64,000 nt of DNA from Zhengitettix transpicula. Taxonomy: Eukaryota; Arthropoda; Insecta; Orthoptera; Tetrigidae. The number at the start of each line of letters is the position of its first letter. The stretch's first letter is position 1. The stretch is taken from positions 13,955,001-14,019,000 of the forward strand of contig CM073593.1 in assembly GCA_037074705.1 (NCBI GenBank). The letters run 5' to 3'. The position numbers and the translations under genes are program-made. Under the pieces are notes generated by a model. That model saw only the letters and a program-made list of their open reading frames with translations. It was not told the DNA's origin and ran no database searches. This document shows, piece by piece, positions 33,479 through 44,516 of this stretch.

Positions 33479-34731
33479 TTTAACTCTCTGATACTTTTAA
33501 TTCACTTGCTACAGACTGATTGATAAAAAGTGCCTAACTTCTAACTCGCTAACTAGAATGGGTCCTGCCCCCTAATCATCTTCACTGTCTGAGTTCTAAC
33601 TTCTTGATTTCCGTCTTAGGTATGTTCGGATTCTCTGACTGGTAAAATTTAAGGCTGACTTTCGAGCAAAATATTACGTCTGTTTATATGTTCCGTTCCT
33701 CGTGGCTGCCGCATCTAGAATATTCTTGCGGGTTCACGGTCTGCGTCACGTCAATATTAGTAGCTCCGGCCCTTGTACCCCAAAAATCACATTGCCAGTA
33801 CTTTATATTATACTGAAATTAAAAAATAATTATTTTCACTGCTTGTGCTTGAATTTCGTTTATCTTGAATACTTTTGCGTCCCGCCAACAGAAGTTCCAT
33901 GGCACATAAGTTTTTTTTGTCACGGAGCTCTCTACAAGTAACAAGATCACACAAAAGCTTGAAGATGCCTACACCCAGACATCAAATTAGAAGATGGAGA
34001 CAAAGGTGAGATAAGGAAGAACAAGATGCAAACGCGCAGAAGCTTTGTTATGTTCTCCTCAGGTAGCTAGTCAAGCAACGGACGTATCAGCCGCATCGAG
34101 GCCTCGCCCAGTGACACAATAACTGTCTAATCAAACACGCCCTGGCAGACAGTTGAGTGTGTTACAACCTCACACAATGCGACTATCCTCAAACCATTGT
34201 TCAAATGCAGAACACAAAATTTCAGATTCAAGGCGATTCCAGGTGACAGTAGTTGTCTCAAGTCCAGTCTCGACCCGGAGTCTTCGGGGTTCATTTATTT
34301 GAAATTGTTTGCATAATTGGCTAAATTATTTTTCCTTTTACCTTAAATCAGTTCATTCGTTTACCCGCATTTTTCGGGAATTCTCTCTTTCCATTTTCTA
34401 GGAAAGAAAACGTTGCTGGCCCATGTACCTTGCAAATTATCTTTCATATTGCGATAATGTTTCATGTATGTTTGTTAGTTAATTTGTTACAACACACTTT
34501 CAGGAGTACTGCAAATGGTTAACTTCACCTGACCTTCTATTACGCACAGAGCTTCAAACAGATAAATTCCAGATATACACGAATTGAATATTGAGGTAAA
34601 ATCTCCGAGCGAGCTCGTTGAATCAATTGCGTGATTATTTAGCGCCTAGCACGTCTCCATTTAAAGTATTTAAAGTATTATCAGTCTGTAACGTAAGCAA
34701 ACAATTTCCAACGATTAATACATGAATTCCA
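33479..34731. other. Stretch without recognised gene
   Basis: G+C is moderate at 33940-34270 but no domain, tRNA or transposon end is seen. Confidence 0.4.
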
Positions 34732-35048
34732 TTTTTTTTAGGTAACAGGCTACATGAGGGTAATCCACAAGGTGGCAACTCCCCTTTAATAGCATAGGAA
34801 GGGATTTGAAAGGGGGGATGCGGAAGGGACCTACCCGATGCAGGTTTTTCTAGGGTTTTCCCTGCATTTCTTTAGGCGAATGTCGGGTAGGATCCTTAAA
34901 CCATAGCCCGGGGGCCCTAGTAACGCTTGGCTACCTTCCTATACCCTTCCCCATCCCACCTTTCTAATCCATTCCTATGCTATTAAAGGGGAGTTGCCCA
35001 ATGTGGATCACCCTCATGTAGCTTGTTGACCTAAAAAAAAAAAAAAAA
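34732..35048. mobile_element. Two retroposon 3' ends fused head to head (R5/R6)
   Basis: A minus-strand 3' fragment (34732-34828, T-run first) is directly joined to a plus-strand 3' fragment (34829-35048, ending in 16 A). Both lack the 5' part. The outer 95 bp or so of each are reverse complements, so the locus is a large imperfect hairpin with A/T tails facing outward. Twin priming would leave only one A-tail, so two truncated insertions or an inverted duplication are more likely. Confidence 0.75.
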
Positions 35049-35611
35049 GTGAACAAGCTGCTACTAGACCTGCGAGGGATTTTCTATCGCAGGCAGAACC
35101 TTTTAGGAGAGATACGAAGGGGCTACCTTTGGGTATGCCTTTTCCTCTCCGTTTTTTAACTAAGGTTCCCACAAGCCGAGGCACCTCGGCCTGTTCTGAG
35201 AGGTGTATGTTCCGGGGTCGCAGACCTTGGGCATACGGTAAGAGTTGTTCGCTATTCCCATTGGAATAGTCGGCCAGCTGCCCCCTAAACTGGTCGAGGC
35301 ACGGAGAAGGGTTTGCTGCGTCCCCACAGCAAACTCCTCTCCCGTTATCGGAAGGGCGTGGGACAAGTACCCAATGCCCGACCTACCCGATGCAGGTTTT
35401 TCTAAGGTTTTCCCTGCATTTATTTAGGCGAATGCCGGGTAGGATCCTTAAAATATAGCCCGGGGGCCCTAGTAACCCTTGACTACCTTCCTCTACCCTT
35501 TCACATCCGCCCCTTTCAAATCCCTTCCTATGCTATTAAAGGGGAGTTGCCCAAAGTGGATTACCCTCATGTAGCCTGTTGCCCTAAAAAAAAAAAAAAG
35601 TGAACAAGCGG
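35049..35611 (+). mobile_element. A-tailed retroposon R7, nearly full length
   Basis: The body is about 35061-35599, preceded by GTGAACAAGCTG (35049-35060) and followed by GTGAACAAGCGG (35600-35611). With the A-run before each, AAAAGTGAACAAGC forms a target duplication. The sense 5' end shows the hairpin CCTGCG...CGCAGG near 35070-35092. The shared frame (60 codons, about 35245-35427) is open. It inserted at the A-tail border of R6. Confidence 0.8.
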
Positions 35612-36114
35612 AGCAGAACCTTTTAGGAGAGATACGAAGGGGCTACCTTTGGGTATACCTTTTCCTCTCCGTTTTTGAACTAAGGTTCCCACAAGCCGAG
35701 GTACCTCGGCCTGTTTTCAGAGGTGTATTTTCCGGGGTCACAGACCTTGGGCATACGGTAAGAGTTGTTCGCTATTCCCATTGGAATAGTCGGCCAGCTT
35801 GCTCCTAAACTGGTCGAGGCACGGAGAAGGGAATGCTGCGTCCCCACAGCAAACTCCTCTCCCGCTATCGGAAGGGCGTGGGACAAGTACCCAATGCCTG
35901 ACCTACCCGATGCAGGTTTTTCTAGGGTTTTACCTGGATTTCTTTAGGCGAATGCCGGGTAGGATCCTTAAACCATAGCCCGGGGGCCCTAGTAACCCTT
36001 GGCTACCTTCCTCTACCCTTCCGCATCCCCCCTTTCTAATCCCTTCCTATGCTATTAAAGGGGAGTTGCCCAATGTGGATCACCCTCATGTAGCCTGTTG
36101 CCCTAAAATAAAAA
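35612..36114 (+). mobile_element. A-tailed retroposon R8, slightly truncated
   Basis: It begins at GCAGAACCTTTTAGGAG and ends GCCCTAAAATAAAA followed by GTGAAAT. It repeats the R7 structure directly downstream, giving a head-to-tail array R6-R7-R8 at a shared AAAAGTGAA target. The shared frame (60 codons, about 35765-35947) is open. Confidence 0.8.
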
Positions 36115-37035
36115 GTGAAATTATATATTACGTCTTTTCAAGCGAACTGTAAGTATTAGCAAAATTAAATACGTTTTGAACCTCGTGTCTGGGTAAACCA
36201 GACGTTTTATAGGTCGGAGAGACAATCTAAGATATCAAGACAATCTGTAATTTGGTAACGTTTCTTTTTACTCTCCTCTTATTTCAGGTGATTTTAAAGC
36301 CTTTGAAGTATTTTCAGAGAACAATGTTAAATATTTTTTCACCTGAGATTCTCGTGGTAGAATGTTCTATTATGATGGAGGTAATCTTGGAGTGTGAAAT
36401 TGTTAATGAATGTAGAAGGCAAGAGACGAACAGATTAGTAATTGAAAAATTATTAATGTATTAAGGAGAGAAATATCAAACGCTCCCTTACTTTCTGCAT
36501 CATAATTTACAGTATTGGTACTAACAGAAATATAAATTTTTATGAGAAAATTGCTTTAATCCATAATTCATGTTGTCCCTTTTATCCTCATAATCAAATA
36601 CTTCAACTTTCACTTGAGAATGCAGCTTTCATTAGTTATACTTTCATTGTTCCTCTATTACGGATTCATACTTCATTATTCTTAGTGTTTTTTTTCAGTT
36701 AGTCTCCACCATCTTCTTTAAGTACTTTTCCCAGACATCCACTTATCTTGGTTGCTTATTGTGCTGTGATTCCTCTTCAAAACTTTATTAGTGCCTTGGC
36801 TATACTTGCTCCGCGATACTGGCATTTAATATTTCAAATAACCTTCAAGTGTGACTGTTCAATTGATCAAACTTCTCACAACGTCATTCCTGAACGTGAA
36901 TGAACATAAATTAATATAACATAACATACATGGGAATCGGTGACTTTTAATTTCATAGGTGTGATTTTCATAAACGTATCGGTCGAAATGACTGTTATAT
37001 TAAGACACGTGTTAAGGGTAATGCTAAGGGTAATG
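36115..37035. other. AT-rich stretch, no gene recognised
   Basis: One perfect small hairpin, GTCTGGGTAAACCAGAC, lies near 36187-36203. No coding domain is seen. A short tandem TAAGGGTAATG repeat lies near 37013-37035. Confidence 0.4.
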
Positions 37036-37283
37036 TTAAGTACTTTCTTTATTTTTTTGAAAATAGAGTTCATAATATAAAAATCCATAATTGTAAAAGT
37101 ATTCTGTAATTACGAGTTCCACGACTGGAAATTTTAGAAGCATGGCACAAATTTTGTGACACAATTATAAGTTACAGTCGTAAAACCCGTTATAGACGTT
37201 TTCAGGTGGATTCCAATAACTTTGAGAGATTTTATTCAAATAAAGCACCGCTTGGCAGCTGCTAATACGATTTTTATAATATA
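37036..37283 (+). repeat. Dispersed repeat, copy 1 (ends at mariner)
   Basis: It shares about 240 bp with 39372-39612, for example GGAAATTTTAGAAGCA, TTACAGTCGTAAAACCC, AATAACTTTGAGAGATTTTA and TTCAAATAAAGCAC. Similarity ends at TTTTATAATATA, exactly where the mariner inserts. It is of unknown type. Confidence 0.75.
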
Positions 37284-38594
37284 CCACTGTGAACAAAAAG
37301 TAAGGTGAATTTATTTATAAAATATAAATTCTTTATTTATACTTCCAAATCAATTTCATCCCCTTCAAAGTAATCCCCGTCCGATAAAACTCACTTTTTC
37401 CAATGCTTTTCCAGTCCTCGAAACAGTCGGAATAGTCTTTTTTCCGGTATAGCCTTCAAGACCTTCATCGATTCGGTTTTTATCTACTCTATCATGTAAA
37501 AATGGCGTCCCCGCCTTGGCCTTTTGAGTTTCCTGAATAGCCAGAAATCGCACGGAGCCAAATCAGGCGAATACGGTGGATGCGAAACGATATAAGTCGA
37601 GTTTTCGGCAAAAAAGACGCGAAGAACCAAAGCAGTATGACATGGTGCATTATCGTGATGAAGGAACCAGGAGTTGTTCACCCATAATTCCGGCCGTTTC
37701 AGACGAATAGCTTCACGCAAACGACGCATAACGCTCAAATAATATTCTTTGTTGACAGTTTGGCCCGGCGGAAGGAATTCATAGTGCACCACACCACGAT
37801 AATCAAAGAAAACTGTCAACATGCCCTTGATTTTCGACCGACTTTGCCGTGGTCTTTTCGGTCTGGCTTCACCTTTTGCATGATATTCGCTGGATTGGTC
37901 GGTGGTTTCACTGTCGTATGCGTAAATCCAAGTCTCGTCTCCAGTAATGATGCATTTCAAGCGGTCCTGATCGTCAGACAGCAAAGTTTCACACACATCA
38001 ACGCGACGCTTTTGTTCCAAAAAATAGATCGATTTTGGCACCAATCGAGACTTGACGCGTTTGTGACACAAAACATTCTTCAAAATGGTTTGGGCTGAGC
38101 CAAATGATATTCCAACATTATCAGCGAGATTTCTAATTGTCCATCGACGATTTTCAAGCACCAAATCTTTGATTTTTCAGACGTGGCCCTCGTCGGTAGA
38201 CGTTGATTGTCGTCCAGAGCGCGGTTCGTCTTCAACGCGTTCTCGGCCCTCTTTGGACTCGTTGTACCACTTATAAACGTTTTCTGTGCCATAGTTTGAT
38301 CACCAAACGCCTTCCGCAACATTTTAAACGTGTCCGCACTAGAATATTCGTTCCGCAAACCAAATTTGATGCAAATTATTTGCTCCACAAAATCACCCAT
38401 TGCAAAAATCGAAAAATTCACTTTTGGTTGTTACAAAAACACGTGTAACTCGGAGATAATTGAACCTTTTAACAAACAGACACATGGAAAATATTATAGA
38501 CAGTCGTACCAACCTAAGAAAAAAATTTACCTGCATTTTTAATACCCGGGAGTTTTAAATGACAATTTCACCTTACTTTTTGATCACAGTGGTA
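37282..38594 (-). mobile_element. Mariner transposon, nearly complete, inactive
   Basis: The 1309-bp element spans 37284-38592 and is bounded by TA on each side. Terminal inverted repeats of about 28 bp start CCACTGTGAACAAAAAGTAA at 37284 and end ACTTTTTGATCACAGTGG at 38592, with one or two mismatches. The transposase lies between on the minus strand, broken by frameshifts. Length, TA target and D-D34D transposase all fit mariner. The intact ends mean it could in principle be moved by an enzyme supplied elsewhere. Confidence 0.95.
37337..38400 (-). pseudogene. Mariner transposase, frameshifted
   Basis: It begins MGDFVEQIICIKFGLRNEYS (ATG complement at 38398-38400), the usual mariner N-terminus with its helix-turn-helix. 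It leaves frame near 38310 and returns in the 226-codon frame 37484-38164. That frame carries ITGDETW (first Asp), LHHDNAPCH (second Asp) and PPYSPDLAPCDFWLF (third Asp, 34 residues after the second). After a further break it ends with SDGDYFEGDEIDLEV and a stop at 37337. At least two frameshifts inactivate it. All three catalytic aspartates remain. Confidence 0.9.
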
Positions 38595-38611
38595 CTAGCC
38601 CAACGTTTCCC

Positions 38612-38672
38612 GGAATGTCGTATATCCATAACCCCCAATTTTACTCGAATCTCGGTTGCTTTTGAGTTATAA
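38612..38672 (+). repeat. Single fragment of the 55.5-kb tandem repeat
   Basis: TATCCATAACCCCCAATTTT and CGAATCTCGGTTGCTTTTG match the start of the 300-bp units at 55.46 and 55.76 kb. It lies 20-80 bp beyond the right end of the mariner. Confidence 0.7.
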
Positions 38673-39371
38673 CAATTGAGATAAAAAATATTTAATACTA
38701 TAATAATTTGTAAAATTTCCTTTTCTTTGATTTTTTATACTACGAATTTATATTTTAATTAAAATTTTACGTCTGAAGGGATCCCAAATTTAAGGGACAA
38801 AACGTGGTATTTTTTTATTATTTTAAATTTCAACAACTCTATAATTGGCTGCTGTTATTTAATTTGTTAAAAATTTCCGATAAATATAATTGTCTTCCTC
38901 AACGTGGCTACATCTACATCGTACACAATCATAACATTTATGGTCCACGTTTCCGAGCTATATTTCATTTGTAAGAATACACTTTGTTTAAACTGTCCGT
39001 AAATTTAGTTACACTGGTGCATTTGATTTCTATTATGCAAATAAGATACATCCGAGATTTATTCTTCCATTAGTCATTGACATTAAGAAAATCGTCATAC
39101 TTGTATTCAGGATACTGGATGTCCCTTTCTTTATTTCACCACAAATTATGGATTTCAATCTGACCATGATAAATTTCATATGGATATAATTTATAATATA
39201 ATTTTATTTAATTTTATACGTTTTGCTACAATTCAAGCCTTTGTATTTCGTGTTTCGTTTTTATATAGCAACATTTACAATACTTTCATCGATAAGAAGA
39301 TTTAGAAAGAACAATAACTGTCCTGGACACTTTTGCGAAAATTCTTAAATTATAGAAATACAACGTAATAA
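38673..39371. other. AT-rich stretch with decayed hammerhead
   Basis: No gene is recognised. CTGAAGGGATCCC at 38773 followed by GGGACAAAACGTGGTAT resembles the 2.2 kb hammerhead with GAAAC changed to AAAAC. Confidence 0.4.
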
Positions 39372-39612
39372 TGAAGGTACTTCCTTTATATTTTTTTAAA
39401 AAATAAAATTCATAATATAAAAACCCGTAATTGTAAAAATATTCAGTAATTACGAGTTCTACGATTGGAAATTTTAGAAGCACGGCACAAAGTTTGGGAT
39501 ACAATTATAAATTACAGTCGTAAAACCCATTATTGAGGTGAGAGGTGAGAATCCAATAACTTTGAGAGATTTTATTCAAATAAAGCACAGCGTGGCAGCT
39601 TTTTATAATATA
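39372..39612 (+). repeat. Dispersed repeat, copy 2 (no mariner)
   Basis: This is the counterpart of 37036-37283. It lacks about 10 bp near its end (GCTAATACGA in copy 1) and continues past TTTTATAATATA into TTCGTATTGAG, which is not found after the mariner in copy 1. Confidence 0.75.
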
Positions 39613-40460
39613 TTCGTATTGAGAAGTATACAACATTGAGCGTTCCGTATCATTACAATTCCTCGAATTTCCGAGCTTTACCGATTAATACAGTTTCCTA
39701 TAACCACAGACTACGCTTTAATATTATCAAATCCTCTTTATCACTTCAACCTCTGAACCCCAAGCAATTAGTTTAAATACGACTAATTGCTCTTATTTTA
39801 TGAACGAAGCAAGTTTAGATATTATCTCTCTTCACCCCTCTCGAGAACTACTTCCAGTATCTTGCTCTTCACCCCTATCCTCCGCACTCCCGTTCCATCT
39901 TTGTGTTCATTGCCCTCCACATGTTTTTGCCCCGTTTGCCATCTCACGTCCCATCATCCACTGGTACATCATCCCCTCGCTTCTTCGTTATCCTGCGTAC
40001 CTATCTACGCCCTGTGTAATATCTCTGTCATACTATACTTCTCTTTTTTCTTCCCCCCTATTCACAACTGTATTCATCCACCTCTCTCTGGCGTTTCCTA
40101 CGTCCTCCGTCTGATAAAATAGTAAGTAGATGTATATGTTACGTGATGGCATTTCTATTAAAGTCGTCCACCCTTAGTTCAAACACTTGATCAGGAAAAC
40201 TTCGAGAAGTGGGTGCCAATCCTACGACAATAGAAATAAATTTAACGGTTATATTTACCAAGTTACATTTTCGTGTGTTACCAAACTTTAACATAAGACG
40301 GCAATGGGACTTTTAAAAGAACTAGTATATTTTAAAATGCAAATTTGAATGATTCTTCATACCCTCTCTTCTTCCGAATTTCTCTACTCCTTTGGGTGAC
40401 ACGGGTACGTTCAAAAAATAACCAATTATACGCCGGCGCCGATATTTGCCCAGTACCAAT
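39613..40460. other. Stretch with pyrimidine-rich block, no gene
   Basis: 39820-40110 is unusually pyrimidine-rich on the plus strand (CCCCTC/CTTC runs). Overlapping frames there are compositional. No domain is recognised. Confidence 0.4.
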
Positions 40461-40461
40461 T

Positions 40462-40501
<40 letters not shown>

Positions 40502-40597
40502 CCCTCTCTCTCTCCCTCTCTCCCCCCCTCTCTCTCTCTCCCCTCTCTCTCTCCCTCTCTCTCCCCCCCCCTCTCTCTCTATATAGATATATATATA
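40461..40597 (+). repeat. CT microsatellite with AT end
   Basis: About 120 bp of CT/CCCTCT followed by about 17 bp of AT. Open frames of 165 and 201 codons that cross it are artefacts of the repeat. Confidence 0.95.
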
Positions 40598-40611
40598 AAA
40601 TGATGAAGACC

Positions 40612-41139
40612 CAGGGAAGCCTGCGAGAGGATTTCTCGCAAGTGAACCTTCCCAGAGAGCTCTGGCGGGGGCTACCTTTGGGGATGCTCTCACATCTCTC
40701 TGGTTTTTTTGAACTAAGGTTCCCACATGCCGAGGCACCTCGGTCTGTTTTGAGAGGTGTATGTTCCGGGGTCGCAGACCTTGGGCATACGGCAAGAGTT
40801 GTCCGCTATTCCTATTGGAATAGTCGGCCAGCTGCCTCCTAAACTGGCCAAGGCATGGCGAGGGGTAAGCTGCGACCCCACAGCAAACCCCTCTCCCGTC
40901 ATCGGAAGGGCGTGGGACAAGTACCAAATGCCCGACCTACCCGATGCAGGTTTTTCTAAGGTTTTCCCTGCATTTCTTTAGGCGAATGCCGGGTAGGATC
41001 CTTAAAATATAGCCCGGGGGCGCTAGTTAACCCTTGGCTACCTTCCTCTACCCTTCCGCATCCCCCCTTTCAAATCCCTTCCTATGCTATTAAAGGGGAG
41101 TTGCCCAATGTGGATCACCCTCATGTAGCCTGTTGCTCT

Positions 41140-41142
<3 letters not shown>
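40612..41142 (+). mobile_element. A-tailed retroposon R9, full length
   Basis: It begins with the GC hairpin AGCCTGCGAGAGGATTTCTC and ends CCTGTTGCTCTAAAA. It has the same order of blocks as R3. The tail continues directly into a 62-bp AT microsatellite. The shared frame is open for 74 codons (about 40757-40981). Confidence 0.8.

Positions 41143-41204
<62 letters not shown>
41143..41204. repeat. AT microsatellite grown from retroposon tail
   Basis: A pure (AT)31-type run immediately follows the short A-tail of R9. Retroposon tails often seed microsatellites, which is the simplest explanation. Confidence 0.9.
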
Positions 41205-41207
<3 letters not shown>

Positions 41208-41369
41208 ACATATTACAAATGTGAAATGAAATGCTTCATTAAAATTATTTACTCAATTGTTGGAGGCGTAACTTTGAGGTCAGAGCATTGTAAAGAACAG
41301 TATTGTTAGGCAAGAATACAGAGACTATAGTGCGTGTTACGAATTGTTTTCGAGAAAGATGCACAGAAC

Positions 41370-41840
41370 TTGGGGATGCCCTCACAACTCTCAGGTTTTT
41401 TGAACTAAGGTTTCCACATGCCGAGGCACCTGGGTTTGTTTTGAAAGGTGTATGTTCCGGGGTCACAGACCTTGGGCATACGGTAAGAGTTCCACTATTC
41501 CCATTGGAATAGTCGGCCAGCTGCCTCCTAAACCGGTCAAGGCACGGCGAGGGAAAAGCTGCGACCCAACCGCTAAACCCTCTCCCGCCATCGGAAGGGT
41601 GTTGGACAAGTACCAAATGCCCGACCTACCTGATGCAAGTTTTTCTAGGATTTTCCCTGCCTCACTTTAAGGCGAATTTCCGGGTAGGATCCGTAAACCA
41701 TAGCCCGGGGGCCCTAGTTAACCCTTGCCTACTTTTCTCTTACCCTTCCGCATCCCCCCTTTCAAATCCCTTCCTATGCTATTAAAGGGGAGTTGCCACC
41801 ATGTGGATTACCCTCATGTAGCCTTTTACCCTAAAAAAAA
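41370..41840 (+). mobile_element. A-tailed retroposon R10, 5'-truncated
   Basis: It begins near TTGGGGATGCCCTCAC, about 60 bp inside the full-length element, and ends CCTTTTACCCTAAAAAAAA. The shared open frame persists for about 72 codons (41452-41670). It is the most diverged of the longer copies. Confidence 0.8.
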
Positions 41841-42089
41841 TGGGATAGTCAGAGGGTGTTTGGGAGCCTGCGGAGAAATCTGATATTCATAAAGCAGAGT
41901 GTGTTTTTGGAGGTCTAGACAAAACAGTCAAAGTATAGTACAGTCAGAGAGCAGCGTGCGTTGTGAGAAATAGTCAAAGGTGGCCGAATTCAGTAAAGTA
42001 TAGGCTAAACATCATCACCTTACGGTTCGCCAATGACCACGATCTCGACGCGACCATTATAAGCCTCAATAAATAATAATAATAATAAC
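41841..42089 (+). mobile_element. I-type LINE 3' tail or SINE with LINE tail
   Basis: TTCGCCAATGACCACGAT and CGACGCGACCATTATAA (42015-42055) match the 3' UTR of the 23.5 kb LINE. An (AAT)n run ends the unit at 42089, as in I-factor-type LINEs. Upstream sequence (41850-42005) does not match the LINE. So this is either a severely truncated LINE tail beside unrelated DNA, or a SINE that borrowed the LINE tail. No convincing A/B boxes were found. Confidence 0.55.
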
Positions 42090-43473
42090 CTTTTGTATTA
42101 AAGATTCTCCACAGTAAAAATAGAGTATGACATTACGAATTCCGCGAAGCAGAAAGGTGCCGAAAATGTTGCAAAGTGTTGGAAAGGGAGACGAGGATAA
42201 AATCAGTGCTACGGCCTGTCAGTGAAATCGTGTTTTATATAAAAATTAAAGTAAATCACATGAGCAACTTAAAATAAATGGTATGTAAGAACAAAAAACT
42301 TCAGCTGTAAATATTTAAGTAAATATTATTTACCGCCAGCTTCCTATAACTTTTCTATTTTTATATAAAATAAATTCTCAGATTTCTAATAGTTTTTTCA
42401 TGTAAATTTAATTTAATTTTTTACTGTCTTTATTAGAGGCCCGATAAACGTCCCTGAAATTAAAATTCTCATAAAATCTGTGGCATTAACTTAAAATATT
42501 AAAATGTTAATTCAACTAAAATCAAAATTGTCAAATAAATAAACCTTGTTATCTGTTATTTACATATTTGGTTTAATTTCGACTTCCTTCCTTTGTTAAT
42601 TTAATTAAAAGTGTTTACTACAAAATATACATAAATGTGTGTTTACGTGCGTGTATATTCAGCATGCACTTTTGAACTAATGGTGCAATTTCAACCAAAT
42701 TTATAAAACATATGACTTACAGTCGGGGGAAAAAATTCTATTGGGGTAATATATTTAAAACAACAATCAACATTACTGACGAGTAATTAGTTTTCGTGAT
42801 CCTAGAGATAAATAGTGTCATACTCGACGAAGTTTAGGGATTATTCAACCGCTAACGACAAGACTTAGTATTGTTGTTAGATGGGCTAAAATTACCGAGA
42901 TTGGTGACGAAACTCTGTATAATTCGGGTCGTTGAGATGAACAGTGATATTTTCAATGCCCGTTAAGGCCAAGATGCGGTATGGGGTGAGAGAAATAAAA
43001 TTTTTATTACCGACAGATTAGTGTTATTAATCGTGATGAGCAAGATAGTTCTTTTATGGGAACAGTTCTTTTATAGCACTTTCAGTGTGATAAATTAGTT
43101 CTTTGAACTGGTTCAGCTGACCTGATTAGTGCATTTGTCTTGTATGAGTATGTCACAAATTTGGTTGGTTGAAACATGCAGACCGAGTTGTCACTCAGGC
43201 CACAGATAACAAAGAAAAATATTTATTTTTCAAATTAATGTTCAGCAACGATTGCAATTCACATAGAAACAAAAGGTAAAGGAATAGAGAGCCATTATAT
43301 GTGCTTTTCAATAGACTGAGAGACCGAAACTTGTGGGCGGCCAACATCTGAACAGACTTAATTTATGGACGGGCACGCGTGGGAAGGCAGAAGACCCATC
43401 TGCCAATCTTCCGGTACTCAAATTCCTTTTCCACACAAACAGCAGACAGAAAGTTTCATGCACAAAAATCAAT
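42090..43473. other. AT-rich stretch, no gene recognised
   Basis: No coding or repeat signal is clear. A few GTTCTTT-type words near 43040-43110 resemble a GTTC-rich block at 45.55 kb. Confidence 0.4.
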
Positions 43474-44516
43474 ATATTGTAATAATTTATATATTTAGCT
43501 TTCATCTTTTGACAATAATTCATGATATGAATTATGTGGCGTTTTTAAATGAATAAACTATTACGTGAAAATTATAAAACAAGATTTATTAACAATTTTA
43601 AAACAAGTATTCAAATCACAAAATATTTGGGATCTCAGGGTCTCGAACTGGGTTTGATAATGGCAGAATTTATATAATCAAAATCACAAAAATTACATTT
43701 ACTTTATATGGGAATCAATACGTCTGAACATAGACGAAATTTGTTGCTGAAGAAATAATACTAAAGCTTGAATTTAAACAATTTCAATTTTTATCAAGAA
43801 ATAAAGAATGATCTGAATAGTTAAAGATCTCATTTTTATCGATAATTAAAGAACGATCTGACGTTTATCTTTTAAACGTGGTTTACAATGATTTTAAAAT
43901 TTTCTTTCTACTTACGGCAGCCCAGGTCTCATTTTAACTTTTCGTGCATAATTTTGGGGATATCACTGATTCTAAGTACTCACAGACTCTAAATGTTCAC
44001 AGACTCTAATTAGCGTAGTTTGTTAGTTGGTTTAAAATAACTTTGTCGATTCTCGATGATTTACTGCAACCTGGATTTGTAGATCTCGTGGATTTTTGTT
44101 GAAAATGCACCTCATTGGTTTTGTCTGTTGACTGAAGACTAGTTCAGTTTCTGCATTTTTGATATAACAGCGTACTGGTTACTGGAACACTTTCTCGTTC
44201 TTTAAATTAGACCTTTCAGTCTTCACTGCTGACTGACAAAGATTGTTCAGGTTTTCGTGAATTAGAATTTTACTCTGTACATCTCGCCGTTTACTGCCCA
44301 ACTGTTCGTTCTTTTACTCTGTTCTACTTGCTGTCCGCTGCCCAACTGTTCGTTCGTCTCGTAAATTTTGAGCGCGTAAAACCTTCTCGACCGATCAACA
44401 ATACTTTCCTTGCATTGCCGGTTTGTTGCGGCGTCCGCTATATCCACCAATAATGAGTCCTCTACAATTCAACTTTTCAATTAGAACAATACCTTAATTA
44501 CCAATTACTACAATAT
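43474..44516 (-). mobile_element. Solo-LTR-like unit G, ATAT target duplication
   Basis: The unit spans 43478-44512 (1035 bp), TGTAATAATT to ATTACTACA, with ATAT at 43474-43477 and 44513-44516. The core GGATCTCAGGGTCTC is near 43630 and the donor-like ACTTAC at 43910-43915. It is closest to unit E, sharing ATAGACGAAATTTGTTGC, TTTTGAGCGCGTAAA and TTGCGGCGTCCGCTATA. It contains about 45 bp near its left end not found in E and small internal duplications (43865-44010, 44300-44360). Confidence 0.75.

Noticed and set aside
34732..36114. CRISPR-like or satellite array
   Set aside because: The repeated units are about 500-bp A-tailed retroposons with target duplications; no short regularly spaced repeats exist.
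40345..40842. 165-codon plus-strand frame
   Set aside because: Same CT microsatellite read in the other direction; Leu-Ser repeats only.
40322..40927. 201-codon minus-strand frame
   Set aside because: It crosses the CT microsatellite and the A-tailed retroposon; the peptide is mostly Arg-Glu repeats from simple sequence.
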